Source: Thermogutta sp.
Lineage (GTDB): Bacteria > Planctomycetota > Planctomycetia > Pirellulales > Thermoguttaceae
DNA length: 6,421 nucleotides
Assembly: GCF_014359955.1 (NCBI RefSeq)
Contig: NZ_JACIYL010000196.1
Coordinates: 1-6,421, forward strand
Direction of reading: 5' to 3'
Part shown: positions 1-5,862 of the stretch, one piece after another
Layout: each line of letters begins with the position of its first letter
Position numbering within the stretch: position 1 is the first letter of the stretch
Made by a program: the position numbers and the translations under genes
The notes under the pieces: model-generated
What the model was told of the DNA's origin: nothing
The model's input: the letters and a program-made list of their open reading frames with translations, nothing else
The model's database searches: none

Positions 1-13
1 TCCTCTCGCCCAC

Positions 14-54
14 AAAAACACCCGTCGTGCTGGCCGGCAATGGGCACGACGGGT
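14..54 (-). terminator. Strong intrinsic terminator after the lipoprotein gene
   Basis: Seen in the sequence: CCCGTCGTGC at 21-30 is perfectly complementary to GCACGACGGG at 44-53, and A20/T54 adds an eleventh pair, around a 13-nt loop (31-43). Read on the minus strand, the stem is followed by TG and then five T (18-14). A GC-rich stem followed by a U-tract is the classic Rho-independent layout. It lies 57 nt past the stop codon of the minus-strand lipoprotein gene and so ends that transcript. On the plus strand only three T follow the stem, so it should work mainly in the minus direction. Confidence 0.9.
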
Positions 55-111
55 TTGGTCTCCCACGTCGGAGGACAATCAAGCGGTCTGCGTTGGGGGT
101 ATCGCGGGAGA

Positions 112-1263
112 TTACTGAGCCGGGCTGCTCGCCGTTGAGCCGTTGGCGTCTACGCCGGGATCAACGTACGCGGGCTGATCAACCGGTTGGGCCGTGGCAT
201 CGATCACCTCGTGCCCATAAGAATGCGGTTGGCGGAAGATTGTCAAACCCGGGGTTGTCTGTTCGTGGATGTAAGCGTGGTTCGCCGGCTTCGGATAGTT
301 GATTCCCGGGGACTGTTTCACATCAATCCGCACTTTATGGGTGGGATGCGGAATGTGGACGAACGTATGATTCCGCATCACATGTTTCTGGAGACCGGCC
401 GGACCTCCCAGCGGCACATGGGGTGGTCCCGGGAGACCGATGGGCGTGCCGCTCATGGGCATTCCGTACTGAGGCCCCGTGACGCCCGAGATATAGTTCA
501 TCGGAACGGTGCCGCCACCGGCCATTGCGGGACCAGCGGCGAAGGGGGTACCCTGAAGGCCCATTCCGTTGGCCTGGCCGCCGGCAGGGACAACGTCCTG
601 GCCAACGCTTGCCACATCACCGGGGATCTGAAGGTCACGATTCCCCATGCGGATGATCGCCAAGATGGAGCCGCGGCGATCGGCCTCGACGATCGGGTCC
701 ACGCCCGGATCCAGCCGTGTACTCACGAGGGTTTCCGCACCCGCCACGGCGAGCTCCTGATAGTTGGGATCGGGGAGGTAAACCACCTTCGTGACGAAGT
801 TCCCACTAAGGACCTGGTCGAAGTCCTCGTCCGTGAATTGGACGGGAATGGCATTATGGGCGATGAATGCCTCGGTCCGCGGCATCGCCGGAGCCACTTC
901 CAGGGTGGGATATAACTCGACGCCGGGTCGCCCCGGAATATTCGTCAACTTCAACCGATAAATAGCACCCTGTGGAAAGTTGTACCGTCCCGGACACACC
1001 AGCGGTTCAGAGTCGAACGCACCCGGTGCCGAAACGTCCCACGTGACCTGCATTCCTTCTGGACCGATAAAGTTGATCTGGGAGACCGGCACCTGAGCCG
1101 GCATCAACATAGGGGCGTACGGCGCCTGGACCCCTGGACCCGGGCCTCCCACCCCAGGACCCATCTCCATGAGTTGCTGGGCGGGCGGAAGGTTTTGCTG
1201 GAACGGGCCCTTGCAGCCCGCAACGACCGCTAACACCACACAAAGAGCAGCTCCACATCTCAT
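112..1263 (-). CDS. Secreted Gly/Pro-rich lipoprotein with His-rich C-terminus, function unknown
   Basis: A 383-residue protein. I chose the ATG at 1263 over an upstream in-frame start (1356) because it gives a clean lipoprotein signal peptide and is preceded by GAGGGGG (minus strand) with an 8-nt spacer. The signal peptide has a short basic start, a hydrophobic core (A5-V14) and the lipobox V14-A15-G16-C17, so C17 should be lipid-modified; Lys at +2 does not match the E. coli inner-membrane retention signal. Residues 25-60 and 226-290 are low-complexity Gly/Pro/Met/Ala-rich linkers. They flank an ordered-looking mixed segment (about 62-215) containing YRLKLTNIPG, TDEDFDQV and LVSTRLDPGVDP. 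Residues 294-351 hold nine histidines, including HIPHPTHK. No catalytic motif is recognised. From memory it resembles secreted proteins confined to planctomycetes; that is unverified. Expression is probably separate from pdxA (444-nt gap) and ends at the 14-54 terminator. The envelope location is inferred from the lipobox. Confidence 0.85.
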   Translation of the reverse strand: MRCGAALCVVLAVVAGCKGPFQQNLPPAQQLMEMGPGVGGPGPGVQAPYAPMLMPAQVPVSQINFIGPEGMQVTWDVSAPGAFDSEPLVCPGRYNFPQGAIYRLKLTNIPGRPGVELYPTLEVAPAMPRTEAFIAHNAIPVQFTDEDFDQVLSGNFVTKVVYLPDPNYQELAVAGAETLVSTRLDPGVDPIVEADRRGSILAIIRMGNRDLQIPGDVASVGQDVVPAGGQANGMGLQGTPFAAGPAMAGGGTVPMNYISGVTGPQYGMPMSGTPIGLPGPPHVPLGGPAGLQKHVMRNHTFVHIPHPTHKVRIDVKQSPGINYPKPANHAYIHEQTTPGLTIFRQPHSYGHEVIDATAQPVDQPAYVDPGVDANGSTASSPAQ

Positions 1264-1276
1264 CGGGTTATCCCCC

Positions 1277-1378
1277 TCACAGCAGGATGTCGGTGATCCC
1301 GTAACTGCTTGTGTCCTCTCGATGGTGACCCGCGCTGAACGGGCAAAATGGATCACTCTTTGCCTTCCGTTGGGCCAT
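1277..1378 (-). CDS. Possible 33-residue leader ORF upstream of the lipoprotein gene
   Basis: Reading the minus strand, an ATG at 1378 opens a 33-codon frame that starts MAQRKAKSDPFCPF, ends YGITDILL and stops with TGA at 1279-1277. TAGGAG lies just upstream with a short spacer (about 6 nt), a good Shine-Dalgarno. The final A of its stop codon is also the first base of the lipoprotein's AGGGGG Shine-Dalgarno, and the lipoprotein ATG follows 13 nt later in another frame. That layout would allow translational coupling. The peptide is basic at its N-terminus and has no signal peptide or membrane segment; I do not recognise it. It may be a genuine small protein, a regulatory leader peptide, or chance. 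Two things hold confidence down: its shortness, and a different longer frame (1353-1592) open over part of the same stretch. Confidence 0.35.
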   Translation of the reverse strand: MAQRKAKSDPFCPFSAGHHREDTSSYGITDILL

Positions 1379-1707
1379 AGAGGCTCCTAGGCCGGACTCT
1401 TTCAACGCGGTCTTCTGACGGTATTCTTCGACAGCTTCTCGCGGTTCTCTTTGGTAAATCCGGCAAATGCGTCACATTGCGCATACCGAGGCCGACATGC
1501 AGCATACATATATTTCTCGGTTTTTCTAAATTGACGTTAGGTTTGTCAGATTTCGTCCCCTTGGAGTTACGTCTTGACCGCGGCAGCAACATTCGAAGAG
1601 AAGATTCCGTAGAGGGAATTGGTCATCGGGGCAGAAGATCCCTCCCCGTACAGTGGGCTAGGATGCACACCATCGAGGGTTGAAACTGGCTCGCGTTCCG
1701 CTGTTCG
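1379..1707. other. Intergenic region between pdxA and the lipoprotein leader
   Basis: About 330 nt between the pdxA stop and the possible leader ORF. Open frames here (minus 1353-1592; plus 1477-1683) give Arg/Pro-rich translations without plausible ribosome binding sites and look like chance. An AT-rich patch at about 1500-1530, with TATATG-like minus-strand words, could hold the lipoprotein promoter, but I find no good -35/-10 pair. A small hairpin, CGGGG 1627-1631 with CCCCG 1644-1648 around a 12-nt loop, lies 60 nt past the pdxA stop; it lacks a U-tract, so it is a weak terminator candidate at best. Confidence 0.5.
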
Positions 1708-2769
1708 TTATGGTGCGCTGGTTGACGATTTATTTCGTCGGCGGTGTCGTGCCAGGAGGGCTGCCACGCGGATGGCCTCGATCAAACTTCCGGGGTCAGC
1801 TTTTCCCTGGCCGGCGATATCGAATGCCGTGCCGTGGGCCACACTGGTCCGGATGATGGGGAGTCCCGCTGTGATGTTGACCGCCCGGTGCATTCCCAAC
1901 AGTTTGAGCGTAATGTGGCCCTGATCGTGATACATGGCCACCACGCCGTCGAACCGGCCATCCCGCGCCTGCACCATCAGGGCATCCGCTGCGACCGGTC
2001 CTTCGACGGGAAGTCCTTCGTCCTGGGCACGACGCACTGCCGGGGTAATGAGGAGATTCTCTTCATTCCCAAACAGACCGTTTTCTCCGGCATGGGGGTT
2101 GAGCGCACACACTCCGATCCGTGGCGGGCCGTTTTTCAGGCAGCGGACCAGGCCGTGGATGAGGCGGATCTTGTTGAGGATGGCCTCGGCAGTGAGATGG
2201 CGGAAGATCTCTTTCATCGCCATGTGGAGGGTCACATGCACAATGGCTAGCCCAGCCGGGCCCCTCAGCGGTGCCCCGGGCCCAAGATAAAGCACCATCC
2301 CTACCTGACTCACACCGCACAGCTCCGCCAAGAGCTCGGTATGCCCCGGATAGTGATGGCCCGCCGCGTGAAGGGCCTCCTTGTTGATCGGAGCTGTCAC
2401 GAGGGCATCGACCTTCTCGGCAAGTGCCAGTTCCGTGCCGAGCAGAATCGCTTCATAAGCAGCCTGACCGGCTTTGGGATCGATGCGGCCCATTTGCACG
2501 GATGGGGCATGGTCGTTAGCTGGCGGAATACAAACCAGCGTTTCCGGTGAAGCTTGGGCTCGTGCAGGTTCGTCACAGCAGGTGATTCGAAGCTGCAAGC
2601 GTCGCAGTGCCGCTGCCCGTCGGAGAAACTCCGAATACCCCACCACCACGGGACGGCATATTTCATGAACGGTCGGGTCGGACCACGCAGCAGCAACAAT
2701 TTCCGGGCCGATGCCCGCCGGGTCCCCCGTCGTAATCGCGATGATCGGTCGTTCGTCGATTGGACTCAT
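1708..2769 (-). CDS. pdxA: 4-hydroxythreonine-4-phosphate dehydrogenase PdxA
   Basis: A 353-residue protein, slightly longer than E. coli PdxA (329). The family oxidises 4-phosphooxy-L-threonine with NAD(P)+ in the DXP-dependent pyridoxal phosphate pathway; the product decarboxylates and is joined to deoxyxylulose phosphate by PdxJ. It is a cytoplasmic metal-dependent homodimer. Visible signatures: ITTGDPAGIGPEI near residues 12-24; VTAPINKEAL about 124-133; PGHTE with H143; the three metal-ligand histidines H182 (VTLHM), H226 (NPHAGENG) and H281 (MYHDQGH); and a C-terminal segment with NITAGLPIIRTSVAHGTAFD. All key residues are present, so it should be active. The ATG at 2769 was chosen over an upstream frame start at 2826 because the conserved N-terminus begins there and AAGGG precedes it. 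PdxA2-type D-threonate enzymes are related, but no DUF1537 kinase partner is next to it, which favours the B6 role. Confidence 0.96.
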   Translation of the reverse strand: MSPIDERPIIAITTGDPAGIGPEIVAAAWSDPTVHEICRPVVVGYSEFLRRAAALRRLQLRITCCDEPARAQASPETLVCIPPANDHAPSVQMGRIDPKAGQAAYEAILLGTELALAEKVDALVTAPINKEALHAAGHHYPGHTELLAELCGVSQVGMVLYLGPGAPLRGPAGLAIVHVTLHMAMKEIFRHLTAEAILNKIRLIHGLVRCLKNGPPRIGVCALNPHAGENGLFGNEENLLITPAVRRAQDEGLPVEGPVAADALMVQARDGRFDGVVAMYHDQGHITLKLLGMHRAVNITAGLPIIRTSVAHGTAFDIAGQGKADPGSLIEAIRVAALLARHRRRNKSSTSAP

Positions 2770-3090
2770 GATACCCTTCCCCTGTTCCACCATGCCGCAT
2801 CGCCTGTCATGGCAATCTTCCCACATTTCCGCCCCTCATTTTATCATGGCGAATGGCGACGGGCGAACAAAGGGTGAGAACGTCGCCTGAAAAAACGTTA
2901 GAAAAACCTGGGGACGTCGGAAACCTCTGCGAGAAAGCGCCTCTTTCCGACGGTACGGCAGCCCATCCGTCTTACAAAACAATATTTCGTGCGGTTAAAA
3001 AGGTATCTTCTATTGTTATGGCGGGAATCGTCAGCGTGGTGGACCGCCCTGCTTTCTCGTGATAGACATTTTCAACGGAGGATTGATGCC
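2770..3090. other. Divergent intergenic region between pdxA and dtd
   Basis: A 321-nt gap that must hold the promoters for both pdxA (minus) and dtd (plus). Apart from the extended -10 match for pdxA, there is an AT-rich stretch at 2974-3020 (AATATTT, GTTAAAAA, TATTGTTATG), a plausible place for the dtd promoter, but I cannot pick a convincing -35/-10 pair. An open frame at 2853-3062 (plus) has no ribosome binding site and overlaps the pdxA promoter region, so I do not call it. No clear operator or riboswitch is visible. Confidence 0.5.
2838..2846 (-). promoter_or_regulatory. Candidate extended -10 promoter for pdxA
   Basis: On the minus strand the sequence reads TGATAAAAT: a TGn extension directly before TAAAAT, five of six matches to the sigma-70 -10 consensus. 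Eighteen bases further upstream is TTCGCC, a poor -35 (three of six), as is common with extended -10 promoters. A start point some 7 nt downstream would leave a leader of about 60 nt before the pdxA ATG. This is a by-eye match in the right place, with no experimental support. Confidence 0.35.
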
Positions 3091-3573
3091 GTGAGAGCGT
3101 GTATCCAGCGCGTCCAGTGGGCGCGAGTAAAAGTCAATGCGGAAGTTGTGGGCGAAATAAAGAAAGGAGTGCTTGTGCTGTTGGGGGTCGCGGTTGGAGA
3201 TACCGAAAAAGAAACTAAACTGATCGCTGATAAAGTAGCTCAATTGCGAATATTTGAAGATGAACAGGGCAAAATGAACCTTTCCCTGGCCGAGGTAGGA
3301 GGGGCCGTTCTGGTGGTCAGCCAGTTCACGCTGCTGGCGGATTGTCGCAAGGGACGGCGACCGAGTTTCACAAAGGCGGCCGCGCCGCAGGATGCCGAAA
3401 AACTGGTGGATCAGTTTGTGCAGATCCTCCGCGGGTACGGCCTGCCGGTCGCCACCGGGCGGTTCCGAGAACATATGGAGGTGGAACTGCTCAATGATGG
3501 TCCCGTGACCATCCTTCTGGATAGCGATGAATTGAGCCGTCCCCGAAGAGGCAGGCCGGGTGTGGTAGAATGA
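3091..3573 (+). CDS. dtd: D-aminoacyl-tRNA deacylase
   Basis: A 160-residue protein; E. coli Dtd has 145, and the extra residues are a C-terminal Arg/Pro tail ([12 protein letters not shown]). Dtd hydrolyses D-amino acids (and glycine mischarged on tRNA-Ala) from tRNA, a cytoplasmic proofreading step by a homodimer. The start is GTG at 3091, with GGAGGA at 3077-3082 and an 8-nt spacer; from there the protein begins VRACIQRV, matching the family's MRAVIQRV opening. The frame is open further upstream to 2989 but without family similarity. Key motifs are intact: SQFTL at 77-81 with T80, FTKAA at 93-97, and NDGPVT at 135-140 with the Gly137-Pro138 pair that gives the enzyme its chiral selectivity. 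cvpA follows after 49 nt, so the two probably share a transcript. Confidence 0.96.
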   Translation: MRACIQRVQWARVKVNAEVVGEIKKGVLVLLGVAVGDTEKETKLIADKVAQLRIFEDEQGKMNLSLAEVGGAVLVVSQFTLLADCRKGRRPSFTKAAAPQDAEKLVDQFVQILRGYGLPVATGRFREHMEVELLNDGPVTILLDSDELSRPRRGRPGVVE

Positions 3574-3626
3574 CTGAGAGGGCCGAAACGGACCGGCTGA
3601 CGGCTGATGGAGGGAAGAAGCGGTGA
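3570..3626 (+). CDS. Possible 18-codon bridging mini-ORF between dtd and cvpA
   Basis: ATG at 3570 overlaps the dtd stop as ATGA, and the frame runs 18 codons ([18 protein letters not shown]) to TGA at 3624-3626, which overlaps the cvpA GTG as GTGA. So it exactly fills the gap between the two genes. It has no good Shine-Dalgarno of its own, so translation would depend on ribosomes finishing dtd. The peptide is charged and featureless. It could relay ribosomes from dtd to cvpA, but cvpA has its own strong GGAGGG, and a frame this short can easily arise by chance. Confidence 0.15.
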   Translation: MTERAETDRLTADGGKKR

Positions 3627-4174
3627 TAGGCGGGATTCCCATTTATGACCTGGTGATGGGTCTCATTCTTCTGTGGACGACGGTGTACGGGGCAATACGC
3701 GGGTTCGCCTGGCAGGTGGCCTCGTTGAGCTCACTGGTCGTCAGTGCCTGGGCAGCCGTTCGCTGGAGTCCCTTTGTTGCGACTTATCTTAGCCGTGAGG
3801 AGCCGTGGAATCGTTATCTGGCGATGTTGCTCATTTTCATCGTGTGCTCGCTGATCATCTGGCTTGTGTTCCGTTATGTGGCCCAGTGGATTCAGCGGGT
3901 GCGGTTGGAGGGATTTGACCGGCAAATGGGGGCTTTGCTGGGGCTAGCGAAAGGAATCCTTTTGTGTTTTGTGTTGACCTTCTTTGCGATCACGCTGTCG
4001 GAAGGAACGAAGCGGCTGGTGCTGGAGTCGCACGCCGGACCCTGGGTGGCAGCATTGCTGCCGCGCGCGGTGCGGATTCTTCCGCCGGAGGTGCGGAACT
4101 CGGTAGGGGAGACCATCCAAAAATTCAAGGAACAGCTTTCAGATCCCCCGGCGCTCCCGCCGTCCGTCCCGTGA
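3623..4174 (+). CDS. cvpA: CvpA family integral membrane protein
   Basis: A 183-residue protein; start GTG at 3623 with GGAGGG at 3609-3614 and an 8-nt spacer. Four hydrophobic segments are visible: about 8-26, 28-48, 65-87 and 103-125. This is the CvpA plan, as are the early YDLVMGLILL-type start, the Gly-Arg-Gly-like turn AIRGFAWQ (24-31) and the loop FDRQMGALLGLAKG (98-111) leading into helix four. The C-terminal third (126-183) is soluble, with an amphipathic helix (VRNSVGETIQKFKEQL) and a Pro-rich end. CvpA was named for colicin V production in E. coli; its wider role is in envelope homeostasis, and the molecular activity is unknown. It probably shares a transcript with dtd, so expression may be linked, but no functional tie is established. 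I am confident of the family, less of the role. Confidence 0.9.
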   Translation: MIGGIPIYDLVMGLILLWTTVYGAIRGFAWQVASLSSLVVSAWAAVRWSPFVATYLSREEPWNRYLAMLLIFIVCSLIIWLVFRYVAQWIQRVRLEGFDRQMGALLGLAKGILLCFVLTFFAITLSEGTKRLVLESHAGPWVAALLPRAVRILPPEVRNSVGETIQKFKEQLSDPPALPPSVP

Positions 4175-4636
4175 AAACTCCTGGCTTGTCGCTACGCTCT
4201 GATCGAAATCACTGAATTGTTCAGGCGAATTCAGAGCGGTTTGGCCGCAGGATCCGCACCGAAGATCTTCTTGTGCGGCGGGACGAGTTAAGCCGAGAAC
4301 TTTTGATGGCCGACGACCCAAAATGCTTACGATGTGGCCGAAAAACGGCCTATCTGACCGAACATAAGAAACATTATCGGACGTTGCCGAGTTCCTGTTT
4401 GGGTGGTCTTCGGTTGCTTCTCTCGGCCATAAGTTGGTTCTCAGATTGCCCGCCGGCAGCGGTTCCTGTGGGTAGGTCCATTTCCAGCGCTGAGGAACAA
4501 CTCCGCAGGCCGCTCCCCTGAAAGTTGGAAGAAAGTGGTTTGTTTTGCGCCAGGAAAGTGCCGACGCGTCTTTCGGGTGACTTCCGCTTGTGCAGATCGG
4601 CCCAAGCTAGATCGCGGCCTTGGTGTTCGGCTGGGC
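4175..4636. other. Convergent intergenic region between cvpA and accA
   Basis: A 462-nt gap between the 3' ends of cvpA (plus) and accA (minus). It holds several small perfect hairpins: CTGAATT 4212-4218 with AATTCAG 4228-4234; CCGCAC 4254-4259 with GTGCGG 4273-4278, which encloses GAAGATCTTC; and GGCCG 4336-4340 with CGGCC 4346-4350 around AAAAA. None is followed by a U-tract on either strand, so they are weak or Rho-assisted terminator candidates. A plus frame 4273-4521, with an ATG at 4306 and one CxxC pair (CLRC), lacks a good ribosome binding site and its second half looks random; I do not call it a gene. No tRNA is visible. Confidence 0.5.
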
Positions 4637-5692
4637 TTATGCGTTGGGCGCTGCGCCCTCGTCGGCGATGTGCTGCGCTGGAGAATACCCCGGGCTGCTC
4701 GAGGCGGCAGCTTGCGCCGCCATCCCCACAGCCTCACCGCCTTCGAGATAAACGCCCATGCGGCGGAATTTCTGATAACGGGCTTCCAGAAGTTCAGGAA
4801 TCGGGATGGCGGTGAGTTCTTTAAGGGTGTTCCGCAGGTAAAGTTTCAGCCGCGAGGCCATCTGGAAAGGATCGCGGTGAGCTCCGCCGAGTGGCTCTGG
4901 AATGACGTCGTCGATCAATCCGAGCTGAATGAGGTCCTTGGAGGTCATTTTGAGTGCCCGGGCGGCCTCCTCCTTGTACTGCCGGTCCTTCCAGAGGATA
5001 CCGGCACATCCTTCCGGGCTGATGACGGAATAATAGGCGTGTTCGAGCATGGCCACGCGGTCGCCCACCCCGATGGCGAGTGCTCCCCCTGAGCCACCTT
5101 CCCCGATGACCACACAGACGATTGGTGTCGGCAATTTGGACATCAGGAACATGGATTCCGCGATCACCTGGGCCTGGCCACGTTCCTCGGCGCCAATGCC
5201 GGGATAGGCTCCCGGTGTATCGATGAGACACACAATCGGCAGCCGAAACTTGGCCGCCAGTTTCATCTTGTGCATCGCTTTACGGTACCCTTCGGGATGG
5301 GCGCAACCATAATTGCACGCCAGACGTTCCTTGGTGTTTTTGCCCTTTTCGTGACCGATGACCATCACCTTGAACGTGTCGAGTTTGGCCCAGCCTGTCC
5401 GAATGGCTCGATCGTCGCCGAAACACTTGTCCCCGTGGAGTTCCACAAACTCGTCGAAGGTGAGCTGGAGATAGTCGCTCGTTTTGGGGCGGTCGGGATG
5501 CCGGGCAACCTCCACAACCTCCCAGGGTTTCAAATTGGAGTATATTTGCACAATAAGATCGATGAGTTCCTTGCGTTTCTGTTGAAGTTCTTCTCGCGCT
5601 GCGGGGTCTGTTTGAGCCAGTCGCTCCAGTTTTTCCAGACGAGCTTCCAGTTCATAAATTGGACGTTCAAAAGCCAGTCGATATTCGCTCAT
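4637..5692 (-). CDS. accA: Acetyl-CoA carboxylase carboxyltransferase subunit alpha
   Basis: A 351-residue protein (E. coli AccA 319), with extra length mainly in an Ala/Ser-rich C-terminal tail after about residue 322. With AccD it forms the carboxyltransferase that moves CO2 from biotin on AccB to acetyl-CoA, making malonyl-CoA, the committed step of fatty-acid synthesis in the cytoplasm. Order of features: an N-terminal helical, coiled-coil-like segment (about 10-55, ELEARLEKLERL); LHGDKCFGDDRAI (85-97); GHEKGKNTKERLACNYG (113-129); the crotonase-fold core IDTPGAYPGIGAEERGQ (157-173); and GEGGSGGALAIGVGD (197-211) followed by YYSVISPEGCAGILWKD (220-236). All are intact. The ATG at 5692, preceded by AAGGAAGAG, is preferred over an upstream TTG at 5725. 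It is not beside accD or accB/C, and a terminator-like hairpin separates it from the upstream kinase, so it likely has its own promoter within 5693-5794, which I could not pinpoint. Confidence 0.97.
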   Translation of the reverse strand: MSEYRLAFERPIYELEARLEKLERLAQTDPAAREELQQKRKELIDLIVQIYSNLKPWEVVEVARHPDRPKTSDYLQLTFDEFVELHGDKCFGDDRAIRTGWAKLDTFKVMVIGHEKGKNTKERLACNYGCAHPEGYRKAMHKMKLAAKFRLPIVCLIDTPGAYPGIGAEERGQAQVIAESMFLMSKLPTPIVCVVIGEGGSGGALAIGVGDRVAMLEHAYYSVISPEGCAGILWKDRQYKEEAARALKMTSKDLIQLGLIDDVIPEPLGGAHRDPFQMASRLKLYLRNTLKELTAIPIPELLEARYQKFRRMGVYLEGGEAVGMAAQAAASSSPGYSPAQHIADEGAAPNA

Positions 5693-5794
5693 AGAACGAC
5701 TCTTCCTTTTCAAAATTGTGGCCAAAGTTATCGAGTTAAAATCTCAACAATCTGGACCAATGTTCAATCGTCACTGATGTGTGAAGCCCACACT

Positions 5795-5821
5795 AAAAAA
5801 CGCGGTTCCTGTTTCCCCGCG
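5795..5821 (-). terminator. Probable intrinsic terminator after the kinase gene
   Basis: On the minus strand CGCGG (5821-5817) and CCGCG (5805-5801) form a 5-bp all-GC stem around an 11-nt loop, followed at once by six T (5800-5795). It lies 41 nt past the kinase stop codon. The stem is short, but the stem plus U-tract layout is right. A second small hairpin, GTGTG 5779-5783 with CACAC 5789-5793, follows immediately. If it works, accA is transcribed separately from the kinase. Confidence 0.65.
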
Positions 5822-5862
5822 AAAAACACTGCTCGGCGAATACACGTGCGGCATTCGTTTTA

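Noticed and set aside
187..915. Plus-strand frame of 242 codons antisense to the lipoprotein gene.
   Set aside because: A shadow frame: its translation is rich in His/Arg/Gly without motifs, while the opposite strand encodes a lipoprotein with signal peptide, Shine-Dalgarno and terminator.
1353..1592. Minus-strand frame of 79 codons in the gap between pdxA and the lipoprotein gene.
   Set aside because: Arg/Pro-rich translation, no convincing Shine-Dalgarno, and it conflicts with the better-supported short frame at 1277-1378.
2853..3062. Plus-strand frame of 69 codons upstream of dtd.
   Set aside because: No ribosome binding site, lies in the region that must hold the pdxA and dtd promoters, and the translation shows no recognisable motif.
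2989..3090. An N-terminal extension of Dtd by 34 residues.
   Set aside because: The conserved Dtd N-terminus (xRACIQRV) begins at the GTG at 3091, which has GGAGGA at the right distance; the extension matches nothing in the family.
4273..4521. Plus-strand frame of 82 codons (71 from an ATG at 4306) containing KCLRCG, a possible zinc-binding CxxC protein.
   Set aside because: Only one CxxC pair, no clear Shine-Dalgarno, hairpins inside it, and the second half has no gene-like character. It would need homologues to be believed.
5693..5794. TTGAAC with a possible -10 downstream as an accA promoter.
   Set aside because: At 16-18 nt spacing the matching -10 words have too few consensus matches; no confident promoter can be assigned.
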